From Paenibacillus lignilyticus (lineage in GTDB: Bacteria > Bacillota > Bacilli > Paenibacillales > Paenibacillaceae): a stretch of 64,000 nt of DNA. The stretch lies in NCBI RefSeq assembly GCF_017942085.1, contig NZ_JAGKSP010000002.1:558001-622000 (forward strand), read 5' to 3'. The stretch's first letter is position 1. The number at the start of each line of letters is the position of its first letter. The translations under genes were made by a program, and so were the position numbers. The notes under the pieces were generated by a model. It made no database searches, was not told the DNA's origin, and worked only from the letters and a program-made list of their open reading frames with translations. Below, in pieces: positions 52,598-62,900 of the stretch.

Positions 52598-53533
52598 TTA
52601 ACTCTCTTGGGGCAGCTGCCCTTGAATGGCTGAAACATTAGATAATTTGGTTCTTACGGGGGAACTATAGGGTACACCGCTTTTTTGTTTCCGGCGAATA
52701 ATAATAAACGCAACGGCTGCTAAAAGAATTGCTACCGCGAGTAACTGAGAAATACGAATATTTTTACCTGCTTCCATCGCCCCCCACCCGAAGGAACTCA
52801 TCGGACTCCATATCGCTTTAAGGAACGATGCCAACCATTGAGGACCTGCAAAGGCAAGGCTGTCTGTACGAACGCCTTCTACATAAAAACGACCGAGCGA
52901 ATACCAGATGAAATAACTCATAAATAGCTCACCTGACCGTAAGAACGATCTTCGGCGAATCCATAACAGAACCAGAAGTCCGGTTAAACTCCATATTGAT
53001 TCATATAAAAACGTCGGGTGGTAATACTGACCGTCAATGTACATTTGGTTCACGATAAAATTTGGAAGATGCAAGGTATTTCGCAAGAAACTCTCCGTTA
53101 CAGGACCGCCATGCGCCTCTTGGTTCATAAAGTTCCCCCAGCGACCGATCATCTGTCCGGTTATTAAACCAGGTGCGCAAAAATCAGCAATCCGCCAAAA
53201 GTCATACCCTTTCCGCCGCGTATAAATAACAGCTGCTAGAATGGCACCAATTAAAGCGCCGTAAATGGCTATGCCGCCGTGCCATATTGCAATAATATCG
53301 GATAAGTTATCCCTATAATAGTTCCATTCAAATGCTACATAGTAAGTCCTTGCGCCAATTAAAGCGGACGGCAGCCCGATTAACAGTAAGTCCATAAAAA
53401 AATCAGATGAAATACCAAACCGTTTACCTTCTCTTATCGCAAGCATTAACCCAAGTAAAGCACCAAAACCAATAATAATTCCGTACCAATGAATCTGGAT
53501 AGGCCCCAAAGAAATAGCAATTGAATTCAACAC
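52598..53533 (-). CDS. lgt: Prolipoprotein diacylglyceryl transferase
   Basis: 311 residues with about seven membrane segments. The Lgt signature is IGRWGNFMNQEAHGGP near residue 130, after WYGIIIGFGALLGL and WHGGIAIYGALIG. It adds diacylglycerol to the lipobox Cys of prolipoproteins. A housekeeping lgt normally sits beside hprK or ppaX; its location in an ion and metal island suggests an extra copy. The GTG start at 53533 lacks a strong ribosome site. Confidence 0.92.
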   Translation of the reverse strand: MLNSIAISLGPIQIHWYGIIIGFGALLGLMLAIREGKRFGISSDFFMDLLLIGLPSALIGARTYYVAFEWNYYRDNLSDIIAIWHGGIAIYGALIGAILAAVIYTRRKGYDFWRIADFCAPGLITGQMIGRWGNFMNQEAHGGPVTESFLRNTLHLPNFIVNQMYIDGQYYHPTFLYESIWSLTGLLVLLWIRRRSFLRSGELFMSYFIWYSLGRFYVEGVRTDSLAFAGPQWLASFLKAIWSPMSSFGWGAMEAGKNIRISQLLAVAILLAAVAFIIIRRKQKSGVPYSSPVRTKLSNVSAIQGQLPQES

Positions 53534-53620
53534 GATTTCGCTCTCACATCCCTGAATACAGTTTAATTCACTCTACTATAATAACAAAAAAACTGTCCTA
53601 TCGGTTGACCTTCCGTATGT

Positions 53621-54901
53621 TTACATCAAGTATCTGAAATAGATATAGAAGCTTGATAACACGATGGAAAATAACATCAGTGGAAATCCAATCTTCAAAA
53701 ACTGGACAAATTTGATCGGATACCCCTCTTTAGCCGACAAGCCAGCAACGATCAAGTTGGCACTTGCCCCGATCAACGATCCATTGCCACCCAAACAGGC
53801 ACCAAGTGCAAGACTCCACCACAGCGGTTCAAGATTGCTGACTCCCATATTCCCCATCTCTTGAATCATAGGGATCATCGTTGCTACAAAAGGGATATTA
53901 TCCAAAAAAGCAGATGCGATGGCGCTTAGCCACAAAATCAGCATCGAAGTAGCAATTATATTCCCTCCTGTCAATTCAATGGCCTGTGCAGCTAACTTGG
54001 CAATGACACCTGTTTCGATTAGTCCGGAGACAAGGACAAACAAACCGACGAAGAAAAAAATGGTCGTCCACTCTACTTTAGTAAGCGCCCCCTCCATCAT
54101 ATGTTCTCCAGTGAGAAGAAGGAGCAAGAATGCACCCGCTAATGCGACAGTGGCCGATTCCAAATGCATCAACTGATGAAGAAAAAAACCAAGAATCGTG
54201 AGGCCCAATACAGCCAAGCACTTCTTTAACAACTTTTGATCCGTAATTAATTCTTTTTCATTCATTTCCATAATGCTGCGTTTTAGTTCAGGGCTCGTCT
54301 GAATATGTTTGCGGTAGAGATAATAGAAAATCGGAACGTAGGTTATCATTACAATAACCGCGATAGGCGCTAGATTGTTGATAAACGCCATGAATGTTAA
54401 TTCTTCAACTGCGCTTCCAATCATAATGTTCGGAGGATCGCCAATCAGTGTCGCTGTTCCTCCCACATTAGACGCAATAATCTGAGTGATTAAATACGGC
54501 ATCGGATTCACCCGCAGCTGACGTGTTATGCTGAATGTTACGGGGACCATAAGAAGAACGGTTGTCACATTGTCAAGGAATGCTGACCCTATTGCTGTTA
54601 TCCCGACTAATGCAAGCAATATCCTCATCGGATCACCTTTGGCTTTCTTGGCTGAAAGCACGGCGATGTATTTAAACAATCCTGTTTCTGCCGTAGTACT
54701 CACAATGATCATCATCCCGATCAATAGTCCAAGCGTATTAAAGTCGATGTGGTGAATAGCTGTTTCCTGATTGACAATTCCCAACCCAACCATCAATACT
54801 CCACCGATCATAGCAACAATTGTGCGGTGGATTTTTTCTGAAATAATCAACCCATAAATAACAAGAAATACCCCGATTGCAACGATAGCTTGTTGTTCCA
54901 T
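53621..54901 (-). CDS. ArsB/NhaD-superfamily transporter, paralog 1
   Basis: 426 residues, ~11 membrane segments. The two inverted repeats each carry the family's helix-break motifs: SAFLDNVTTVLLMVP then VGGTATLIGDPPNIMIG, and SAFLDNIPFVATMIP then GGNGSLIGASANLI. It is closest to the SLC13-like P-protein/NhaD group, which carries anions or sodium. Its twin at 57908-59188 has the same length and most residues. GGAGG before ATG 54901 sets the start. The leader has an attenuator-like hairpin. The substrate is not readable. Confidence 0.88.
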   Translation of the reverse strand: MEQQAIVAIGVFLVIYGLIISEKIHRTIVAMIGGVLMVGLGIVNQETAIHHIDFNTLGLLIGMMIIVSTTAETGLFKYIAVLSAKKAKGDPMRILLALVGITAIGSAFLDNVTTVLLMVPVTFSITRQLRVNPMPYLITQIIASNVGGTATLIGDPPNIMIGSAVEELTFMAFINNLAPIAVIVMITYVPIFYYLYRKHIQTSPELKRSIMEMNEKELITDQKLLKKCLAVLGLTILGFFLHQLMHLESATVALAGAFLLLLLTGEHMMEGALTKVEWTTIFFFVGLFVLVSGLIETGVIAKLAAQAIELTGGNIIATSMLILWLSAIASAFLDNIPFVATMIPMIQEMGNMGVSNLEPLWWSLALGACLGGNGSLIGASANLIVAGLSAKEGYPIKFVQFLKIGFPLMLFSIVLSSFYIYFRYLM

Positions 54902-54942
54902 GTTAACCTCCATATGAAGAAATGATGTAAAAAAAGCAAAAA

Positions 54943-55030
54943 GAGCCCGCTGTTGGCAGGCTCCTCCGGTAAAACATTAATATTATGTTTGCGTTTAACC
55001 CGATTATACGGTGGAGTCTCCGTATTGTAA
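54943..55030 (-). promoter_or_regulatory. Promoter and attenuator leader of transporter paralog 1
   Basis: On the minus strand TTACAA (55030-55025), 16 nt, TATAAT (55008-55003). About 40 nt further comes CGGAGGAGCCTGCC, whose CCTGCC end is part of a stem with GCGGGCTC and TTTTTG (54963-54943). The hairpin ends ~40 nt before the ATG. The same 3' half recurs in front of paralog 2, so it is conserved regulatory RNA. Confidence 0.75.
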
Positions 55031-55066
55031 AGTTATTTCCTCCTTTCTCCCATTTAAACCCTTGCA

Positions 55067-56425
55067 TTATCCAATCATTATTTTTTCTTCAGGATAACGA
55101 TAAAGTTGTTTGCTTTCTGTTCGAGCCAGTGAATAGGCTAGTGTTAATGGCCCTAATCGTCCGATAAACATTGTTGTAATAATAACTATCTTACCTGCTG
55201 AAGTAAGTTCACTCGTTAATCCCATAGACATCCCTACTGTTCCAAATGCAGAAGTCGCTTCAAACAATATCTCCAAAAAGTCTTTGTTTAAACGATGCTC
55301 TGTGATTGTAAGTAAAAATGTAGAAGTTAGCACAACACCAAGTGAAATAATAATAACCGCCAACGAGCGTAAAATGAGGCTTGTTGCAATTCTTTTTTTG
55401 TAGATTTGAAAATCCTCTCTGCCACTGACTATCGTGATTACGGATAAAACCAACACAGCAAAGGTATTCGTTTTAATTCCACCTGCCGTTGAACCAGATG
55501 AGCCCCCGACAAACATTAAGAAGATCATGAAAAATTGTGACGCGGGCATCATTATTGTGACATCAATTGAATTAAAGCCCGCCGTTCTGGGCACTACGCC
55601 TTGAAAATAACTCGCCCAAAATCTTTCTAGCCATGTAAGATGCCCGAATGTTTTTGAATTGGTCATCTCAATAACAAATGTAACTACAACCCCCAGAACG
55701 ATTAAAAGGAGTGTTGTGGATACTGCTATTTTGGTATGTAGAGACAACTCTTTCCAGTTGCGCTTCTTCATGAGGTCCAATATAACTGTAAATCCAAGAC
55801 CGCCTAGAATAAATAATAAGGAAATTACAATATTAACTACAGGGTCACCAACGTATCTCATCAAACTGTCCGGCCACAATGCAAAACCAGCGTTATTAAA
55901 TGCGGAGATGGAATGGAAAACGCCATAATATAAGGCTCTCGCAACTCCATATTCCCCCATCCAGTGGATAGTAAGTAAGAGAGCAGCAGCAGACTCAATA
56001 GTCAAAGCAATAAAAAATATACTTAATGCTAACTTAACTACTCCCTGTGATGACAGGGAATTTATAGATTGTTGAATTAATAAGCGTTCCTTGAGACCAA
56101 TTTTTTTACCAAGCAAAACGGCAATGAATACACCAAATGTCATGAAACCAAGTCCGCCAATTTGGATCAGAATCATGATGACAACTTCCCCGAATGTTGT
56201 AAACGTCGACGGTGTATCGAGCACAATTAGTCCTGTTACGCAAACCGCAGATGCTGACGTAAATAATGCATCCAGTGCCCCAATGCTATCTCCAGTTTCT
56301 GATGATATTGGGAGGGCAAGCAAGAACATCCCAATCAGAATGGATACAGCAAAACCGAACACAATCAATCTTGGTGCCGAAATTTTTATTCTTTGCCTTT
56401 TCATTCCAACAATAGTGCTTCTCAT
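55067..56425 (-). CDS. ktrB: KtrB/TrkH-type potassium channel subunit
   Basis: 452 residues. The four selectivity-filter glycines are readable as SAVCVTGLIVLD, SAFNNAGFALWP, VPRTAGFNSID and SAFGTVGMSMGL. The family needs a KtrA-type regulatory partner, which is not in this window. It imports K+ and, in Bacillus, is restrained by c-di-AMP. AGGGGGG precedes ATG 56425; the longer frame includes the terminator hairpin. Promoter and leader are at 56458-56607. Flanked by the two transporter paralogs. Confidence 0.93.
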   Translation of the reverse strand: MRSTIVGMKRQRIKISAPRLIVFGFAVSILIGMFLLALPISSETGDSIGALDALFTSASAVCVTGLIVLDTPSTFTTFGEVVIMILIQIGGLGFMTFGVFIAVLLGKKIGLKERLLIQQSINSLSSQGVVKLALSIFFIALTIESAAALLLTIHWMGEYGVARALYYGVFHSISAFNNAGFALWPDSLMRYVGDPVVNIVISLLFILGGLGFTVILDLMKKRNWKELSLHTKIAVSTTLLLIVLGVVVTFVIEMTNSKTFGHLTWLERFWASYFQGVVPRTAGFNSIDVTIMMPASQFFMIFLMFVGGSSGSTAGGIKTNTFAVLVLSVITIVSGREDFQIYKKRIATSLILRSLAVIIISLGVVLTSTFLLTITEHRLNKDFLEILFEATSAFGTVGMSMGLTSELTSAGKIVIITTMFIGRLGPLTLAYSLARTESKQLYRYPEEKIMIG

Positions 56426-56457
56426 GATCAATCCCCCCTGATTTATAAAATAAAAAA

Positions 56458-56607
56458 GCCCCTTGCATGAACAGAAAATAAACACTGCATGCTGGGGCCA
56501 TATAAAGACAGACCGATTCCATCCCAAAAATTGGATTTTCTGTTTTCCGATATTAGTCCCAAAATCTAATCTGGTATTACTGTACTTAAACAATATATAG
56601 TTGTCAA
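56458..56607 (-). promoter_or_regulatory. Promoter and attenuator leader of ktrB
   Basis: On the minus strand TTGACA (56607-56602), 17 nt, TACAGT (56584-56579). The ~150-nt leader ends in a hairpin GCATGCAGTG.../TTCATGC with GCCCC/GGGGC arms (56499-56458) and TTTTTTATTTT just before the ribosome site. This leader has no ydaO-like segment, so the ligand, if any, is unknown. It matches the hairpin at 45378-45423. The rest of 56608-56835 holds no gene. Confidence 0.75.
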
Positions 56608-56835
56608 ATTGCGTTTGCATCGAGCTTCCTCTCGTTGTTTCGCTTGACCAGCACTTGCATGATAAGACGCGGACCACGATCTTACTTCTCCCATCATTTA
56701 TTGTTGGATATACGACAAGTAAAAAAACAAGTGATTCCCCGAGATCAAAAGCATCCCTTTCTTGTATAAAATAGTTATCATAGGAAAAAACATATAAGAG
56801 AAAGGGATCCTATTATCCGGAGGCGTATCAATAAA

Positions 56836-57525
56836 GTGTATATGAGAATTGCTGCAAATATCCTACTTGTGTGGTTTGCTTTAACGCCTATAAGTACCAT
56901 AGCTAGCCCTTCTCCACAAAAGCCGCAGACCACACAATCGATTACAAAAAAGCTTGGTATTAAGAATAATGAATTTACGATTCATTGGAACGAAAGATTA
57001 GGAACCCCCTCCCTCTTACAGGGTTCCTTGAGCTCTCCATCGGCACATTCTCCCCAATGGATTGCATACGGGTTCTTTAATAAACTTCGGTCTACCTATG
57101 GTTTACGTGACCCTAAACGCGATTTGCAAATCGTGGATCTTGAGCGTACATCTGATCTTAACACAAACCTGAAATTGCAGCAGTTGCTCTTTAATACCCC
57201 TGTATATGGAGCAACACTTACTGTTCGGATCGATAATTCGGGTGTTGTTCGCCTAGTAGAAGGCACGATATATCCACACTTGGAACGAACCTTGTTCAAT
57301 CGGGCAACGCACCCCGCGCTATCTCCCAAACAAGCCAAGCAAATCGCCTTACAGCATCTGACTGACAAAGACGCATATGTCCAGCAAGAACCGGACGTGC
57401 GACTATATTATTACCCTTTGCGCGGTGGAACCCAGCTTATTTATGAAGTTACTTTTCAACCTGCAGACTCAGCTGGATTGGCTCGTACCAAGGTACATGC
57501 TTTAATGGGACATGTGATTCCTTAA
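56836..57525 (+). CDS. Secreted stand-alone thermolysin-propeptide (FTP/PepSY-like) protein
   Basis: 229 residues. A signal peptide ends near TIAS (~24). Residues ~75-120 match the FTP propeptide domain (WIAYGFFNKLRSTYGLRDP, LLFNTPVYGATLTVRIDNSG). Residues ~150-229 match a PepSY-type domain (SPKQAKQIALQHL, LIYEVTFQ). No peptidase domain follows; the ORF ends at a perfect terminator. In whole proteases this part chaperones or inhibits the enzyme, so this protein may act as a free inhibitor or chaperone. Start GTG 56836, 12 nt after GGAGG. Confidence 0.8.
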   Translation: MYMRIAANILLVWFALTPISTIASPSPQKPQTTQSITKKLGIKNNEFTIHWNERLGTPSLLQGSLSSPSAHSPQWIAYGFFNKLRSTYGLRDPKRDLQIVDLERTSDLNTNLKLQQLLFNTPVYGATLTVRIDNSGVVRLVEGTIYPHLERTLFNRATHPALSPKQAKQIALQHLTDKDAYVQQEPDVRLYYYPLRGGTQLIYEVTFQPADSAGLARTKVHALMGHVIP

Positions 57526-57540
57526 TACATATGTCTTTGT

Positions 57541-57580
57541 CAAATAACCCACATCATGTAAACATGATGTGGGTTATTTG
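57541..57580. terminator. Perfect bidirectional terminator
   Basis: Arms 57541-57559 and 57562-57580 form a 19-bp perfect stem with a 2-nt loop, ending the FTP gene and the 57606-57890 gene from the other side. Confidence 0.85.
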
Positions 57581-57605
57581 ACGTTTTAGTAGTTGATTCA
57601 AACTC

Positions 57606-57890
57606 TTAAATGGTACTCCATTCCAACCGCAATAATAATTGCGCTTTAAACAGCTCCGTTAGGAAATCCACGTAATGCTCTTGCCGTACAATAACTCTGT
57701 ATTCATGATTCGGGTAAGCATAGAAGAGAACGTCCGTATAGTCCTTATTCTGATCAAAGAAATGCCAAACCTGTCTGATGCGTTCCACATATGGCTTCTC
57801 CGTTAAAACTTGAATGTGAAATTCAAAATCGGAACCCTCCTTGGTCTCTTTTAGAACCATTATATTATTATCGAATTGATAACTAAGCAT
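57606..57890 (-). CDS. Small conserved protein downstream of transporter paralog 2
   Basis: 94 residues, alpha/beta, soluble (MLSYQFDNNIMVLKE, VWHFFDQNKDYTDVLF, LFKAQLLLRLEW). No family recognised. GGAGGG lies 6 nt before ATG 57890, 17 bp after the paralog 2 stop, so the two are one operon. Paralog 1 has no such partner. Confidence 0.7.
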   Translation of the reverse strand: MLSYQFDNNIMVLKETKEGSDFEFHIQVLTEKPYVERIRQVWHFFDQNKDYTDVLFYAYPNHEYRVIVRQEHYVDFLTELFKAQLLLRLEWSTI

Positions 57891-57907
57891 TTGTAGCCCT
57901 CCGTTTC

Positions 57908-59188
57908 TTAAATAAGATAGCGGCAATAAATGTACACGCTAGATAACAAGATCGATAGCAGCATCAAAGGAAAGCCAAATTTCAGATAGGCGGTAAACCG
58001 AATGGGATGTCCTTCCTTTCCGGAAAGGCCTGCCACGATCAAGTTTGCACTTGCACCAATTAAAGTGCCATTCCCCCCCAGACATGCGCCCAATGCCAAA
58101 CTCCACCACAGCGGTTCCAGATTCGATACCCCCATGTGCCCCATCTCTTGAATCATAGGGATCATCGTTGCCACAAAGGGGATGTTATCAAGGAATGCAG
58201 AAGCAATGGCGCTTAGCCATAGAATCAGCATGGACGTAGCTAAAACGTCACCACCAGTCCATTCTATAGCACGCGCTGCCAATTCAGCAATGACGCCGGT
58301 CTCGACAAGGCCCGATACAAGTACAAAGAGACCGACGAAGAAGAATATCGTAGTCCATTCAATGCGCGTAAAGGCCTCTTCCATCGTATGCTCACCTGTC
58401 ATCAGGAGCAGCAAAAAGGCACCGACCAGTGCAACTGTTGCAGACTCTAAATGTAACGACTGGTGCAGGAAAAAACCTATGATCGTCAACCCAAGCATGA
58501 TTAAGCATTTGCGAAGTAATTTATGATCTGTGATGAGCTGTGAGGTATCCAGTTGGAGCAGGCTCATTTTCAATTCCGGCGTAGTCTTGATTTGATTTCT
58601 AAACATGAATACAAATATCGGGATATAAGACAGCATGATAATTCCCGCAATAGGCGCAAGATTCTCGATAAACGCCATGAACGTTAGTTCTTCTACCGCG
58701 CTGCCGATCATGATATTCGGAGGATCTCCGATTAACGTAGCCGTTCCTCCTACATTGGCCGCGATGATTTGCGTAAAGAGGAATGGCAAAGGATTCACTT
58801 GAAGTTGTCGCGTGATGCTGAACGTTACCGGGACTATAAGCAATACGGTTGTTACATTATCCAAAAAAGCTGATCCCGTCGCCGTTATCAGTGCTAGCGC
58901 GATCAGGATTCGAATCGGCTCTCCTTTTACCTTTTTGGCAGCCCAAACCGCGATATATTTGAACAACCCCGTTTCAGCCGTAATACTAACGATAATCATC
59001 ATCCCGATTAAGAGTCCTAGCGTATTAAAATCGATATGATGCAATGCCGTTTCCTGATCCACAATTCCGAAAACAAGCATTAAACCGCCGCCAAGCATGG
59101 CTATTATCGTGCGATGTATTTTCTCAGAGATGATTAAAGCATAAATAACTAAAAAAATGCCAATGGCCCAGTAAGCTTGTACTTCCAT
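57908..59188 (-). CDS. ArsB/NhaD-superfamily transporter, paralog 2
   Basis: 426 residues. Same architecture as paralog 1 with the same motifs (AFLDNVTTVLLIVP, GGTATLIGDPPNIMIG, AFLDNIPFVATMIP, GGNGTLIGASANLI); most positions are identical over the full length. The start ATG 59188 has AGGAGG. It shares the conserved leader segment with paralog 1 but with its terminator 240 bp upstream instead of 42. It is the first gene of a two-gene unit with 57606-57890. Confidence 0.88.
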   Translation of the reverse strand: MEVQAYWAIGIFLVIYALIISEKIHRTIIAMLGGGLMLVFGIVDQETALHHIDFNTLGLLIGMMIIVSITAETGLFKYIAVWAAKKVKGEPIRILIALALITATGSAFLDNVTTVLLIVPVTFSITRQLQVNPLPFLFTQIIAANVGGTATLIGDPPNIMIGSAVEELTFMAFIENLAPIAGIIMLSYIPIFVFMFRNQIKTTPELKMSLLQLDTSQLITDHKLLRKCLIMLGLTIIGFFLHQSLHLESATVALVGAFLLLLMTGEHTMEEAFTRIEWTTIFFFVGLFVLVSGLVETGVIAELAARAIEWTGGDVLATSMLILWLSAIASAFLDNIPFVATMIPMIQEMGHMGVSNLEPLWWSLALGACLGGNGTLIGASANLIVAGLSGKEGHPIRFTAYLKFGFPLMLLSILLSSVYIYCRYLI

Positions 59189-59427
59189 AATTCCTCCTGC
59201 GATATCGTATATTTAGGTTATTCCCTTTTCCAATTATTCTCAAGCGTTTAATTTTTAGTATAAGCGGTTTTATCGTAAGTCACTGAACGAGCAACAAGAA
59301 TAATGCGACACTGCACGTCAATACGAGCACACCTTCCTTCCCGTCAAAAGACGCAGGTAAGTTTAGAGCGAGAACAATGGATAAGCAGCCCTCGCATCTT
59401 CCATTTTTGCTTAAAAAACGACAAAAA

Positions 59428-59513
59428 GAGCCCGCTTTTGGCAGGCTCCTCCGATAAAACAACGAATATGCAATTTCTTCATAGATCATACATGAGAAGC
59501 TTAATTTTGTAAA
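59428..59513 (-). promoter_or_regulatory. Promoter and attenuator leader of transporter paralog 2
   Basis: On the minus strand TTTACA (59513-59508), 17 nt, TATGAT (59490-59485), then ~35 nt to CGGAGGAGCCTGCC, which with GCGGGCTC forms a hairpin before TTTTTG (59448-59428). Within 59189-59427 I saw no reliable gene; a 16-codon leader-like frame after GGAAGG is too short to claim. Confidence 0.72.
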
Positions 59514-59724
59514 CTATTACGATATTCGAAACCAGTAACAGCCAATTGCAGAATCGCCAATCGGTATAGATCACACTTCCTAGCATGCCTTAATAAATTC
59601 CCATAAATTTCTAATAAAGGGTCGAAGCAGCCGATCTGACGGAATTTTCTCTCTTAGAGGAAAAGATTAGGCTTTCGGATTTGTGATAGAGTGAATCCCG
59701 ATATCAAACAATGGAGGGATTCAC

Positions 59725-59856
59725 ATGTTTGCAAAGCCTATTCTACGTAAAATAATGGCCGTCGGCTTATGCACCGCGATCGGTTTCGGAGCAATATGCA
59801 TCGGACAAGCCTCGCTTCTACCAAAAGCCTCAGCCGCGACTGTCTACGAAACGTAG
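59725..59856 (+). pseudogene. Orphan signal peptide, relic of a secreted (pectate-lyase-like) gene
   Basis: GGAGGG lies 6 nt before ATG 59725. The 43-residue frame is a complete signal peptide (KIMAVGLCTAIGFGAICIGQ, ending ASAA) and the first mature residues TVYET. In the same frame after the stop, VTSGGD, another stop, then TGRGFFN continue the pattern of a secreted carbohydrate-active enzyme. It then meets a terminator. Only the export signal of the old gene remains. Confidence 0.6.
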
Positions 59857-59896
59857 GTCACTTCCGGAGGGGACTAAACCGGCAGAGGCTTTTTTA
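59823..59896 (+). terminator. Terminator overlapping the orphan signal-peptide gene
   Basis: AGCCTC with GCCG (59826-59836) pairs with CGGC and GAGGCT (59880-59890), then TTTTTT on the plus strand. The stem overlaps the last codons of the relic. Confidence 0.65.
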
Positions 59897-59907
59897 ACAT
59901 AATACTA

Positions 59908-62900
59908 TTAAGGAATCACACTTACGTTGTCAATTGTTGACGTGTTAAGCATTGTATTAACCTTACTGAGTACCGCTAATCCAACATATACGTCCGTGGT
60001 CATGGAGATCGTTTCCGCGCCTACCAAAGACCAGCTCGATCCGTTCGCGGATGTATACGCGCTAATCGTAGTTCCGCTGCGCACCAGCTTCACCCAGTAT
60101 GGAGCCGGATGGCCGCCTCCCGATGTATATACGCTAGTTCCGTCCGTCGATGTACGTCTGATAAACTGCGATTCTCCTCCCGGCGTAAGGTTCATCATGG
60201 CATGCTTGGAGCCGGCCGCCAGCGATTCGCGGATCATGACTCCCGCCTTAGCGTTACCATCCGTGTTCTGAACGTTTGCAACGCGGGCAACAATCTCACC
60301 GTCTCCATTCATTGTCCTGTATGCAAATTGATAGCTGTCCGCCGTTCCCCAAATATCGATGCCGGCTCCGCTTATGGTAAAGGTACTGCTCGCATATGTT
60401 GTGCTTCCTGCTATGCCAACACTTCCGATATCCTGATTGAGCCACGGACTCGGCAACCCTGATACAGCATTCGTCGTTATATTAAGCGCGCTGCTCGCTG
60501 CCGATACATTGGTAGCGGCATCCTTCGCTTTCACGGTGAAGCTGTATGCTGTGTTTGCCGTCAATCCGGTGCAAGTAAAGCTTGTTGCTGTCGTCGTCGA
60601 GCCGCACAATGTTGTTCCTCCGCGGTAAATATCATATCCGGTCACGGATACGTTATCGGTAGAAGCGGTCCATGTCAAATCCACCGATGTATCGGTCTTC
60701 GAAGGCGATGCCAAATTGGTCGGCGCAGAGGGAGCTGTCGTATCGCTCGTTCCACCTGATGTCGTAATCGTATATTTATCGATGTCTGCAGCGTTAACGT
60801 CGGCCGAATCTCTTTGCAGCTTAATCGTGTTGCCAGTGCCTACATTCAGAGGAATGGTGATTGCCGCAGTATCGGCAAACGTATTCCAGCTTCCCGTCGG
60901 AGCAAACGTAATCTGCTGCACATCCACGCCGTTGACATACAAGCTTAAGCTCCGATTGTCTGCATATCCATTGGCATAACGGATGACCAAGCTCGCATTT
61001 CCTCCCGCAGCCCCATTAACGCTGGCGATTTGAGAGTATGCGCCCACGCTGTTAATATTTCCGACCACCTTGCCCCCTGAAGCGTTGCTTGCATTTTGTT
61101 GCTGAGCACCGACTGCAAAGGTGCCATTCTCGGCTTCGTATACGGTCGTCGTGGTCCCTCCTGAACCGCCGCCTGATAGCTGTACGCGATTAAGCGTAAG
61201 ATCATCCACGTATGCAAGTCCTGTCGCCCCCAAAATGAAAGGAAATACATTAAAGGAGGTTGTGCCAGCAGGAACTTTGAACAATATTTCCTTGTACTCG
61301 TAACCGGTGCTGTGGAAATTCATTTTGTGCTCGAGGAACGTCGAGCCTCCGCTGTTGACGAATCCAATCCCTATAAATACAGTCTCGGAAGGATTCGTGA
61401 CCTTCACCCAGCCACCTAACCGGTATACCGCTCCAACTACCGGACTCGCAAAAGATTGCACGCGTCCCGCTGTACCCGTACCCAGCTGCATCGCCTTCGT
61501 ACCGCTGTGTACATTAGCCGCTGTCGTTGTGATCGACGTATTCGTCCAATCTACAGGCCACCCGGTAAAGTCTGATTCGAAACCGGGGTTCGTGAGCGAA
61601 TTGGCCAAGTAATCGCTTGTCACTGGCTCGATAAAAAGCGTATCAGCCGCGGGTTGAACCAAGGTAACGCCAAACGCATCTCCATATGCGTTAGCGCTGC
61701 CCCCTGCCGGCCGCAAATAATAGATCGTTGCGCTAGTGTTAGCCGCACCCGTAGTAAAGTTTAACGACTTTCTTGTTTGCGAGGTTGTATCGAACGTCAC
61801 ATACTGATCTGAGCCCCCGTACGAGTTGATGCCCAATCTGACCGTCGTCCCCGAAGCACCAACACTTCCCCAGCCCGACAAGGTGTAGGTTGTATTTGGG
61901 CTAAGTCCCGTGATCACCTGCTGCACGCCATCCGCTGACGTTCCGAGCTTCACTCTTGACCAACCGGAGAAGCTCGAGCTTTCGGTTACTGCCGTTTGAG
62001 CGTTCGTCTTCGTCCAGGAATTCAGCCCATTCTCGAAATCGCTGTTTGCCAGGAGGTTCTTATAGCTCGTATTTGTTAAAGAGAAGCTTGCGCTAGGAGG
62101 AGATGCGAAGTTTCGTCCCGGAGTCCAGTCTGCTCCCCCATACTCATAAGCGCCTACATCGGGCAGCGAACCCGTATAACCATCCGTAACTCCGGCAATG
62201 ACCTGTCCGGCATCAATCGCCTTGGAGCCGCTCTGCAAGCGGAAATTGCCTGCTCCTGAGTTCACGAATCGAAGATCGGAAACGTCGGCATGCAGATTTT
62301 TGCCCCAGACGGCATAATTGCTTGGCGCAGCTATTTCAAGAATATTGTTGAAGATTTGGAAGCTGTAATAATCGTCGCCGCCCATAATGCCTTCAATGCC
62401 ATAAAGTGTATTATTATAAATCAAATTGAAATGGCTTGGCGGATTCATCGCAAATCCCAATGCCAGATTCCACATCACGTTGTGGTGGATTAAGAAATTG
62501 GAAGATCCATTATCCAAGTAAATGCCGCTTACTAGGCCTTCATCTCCATCATGAATATAATTATGGTCAATCTCGCTACCTGCCCCATCAGTACGAAATA
62601 CATAGATCGCGCCGGCATCGTCCATCAGCGTACTGAAGTGTGAGATATCGTTATAGGTAATGCGGACTGCACTCGTTGTTTTCGGCAGGATGGCGCCGCG
62701 TCCTGTTTTATAAATCGTATTGTAGGCCAGCAACGTATTGGGAGCGGTGTAGTACGAGCTGACATAGATACCCGCATCGTCCGTTCCGTTGTAATCGCAT
62801 TCGTGGATTTCATTGTTCACGACGCTGTTGCCGCTTCCCGTAACGACGACACAGTTGCCGGAGCTGTAAGCCACTTGGCTGTTCTTGAGCACGTTATTGT

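Noticed and set aside
59280..59489. 69-codon frame downstream of the paralog 2 leader
   Set aside because: It reads through the attenuator hairpin and has no ribosome site at its start.
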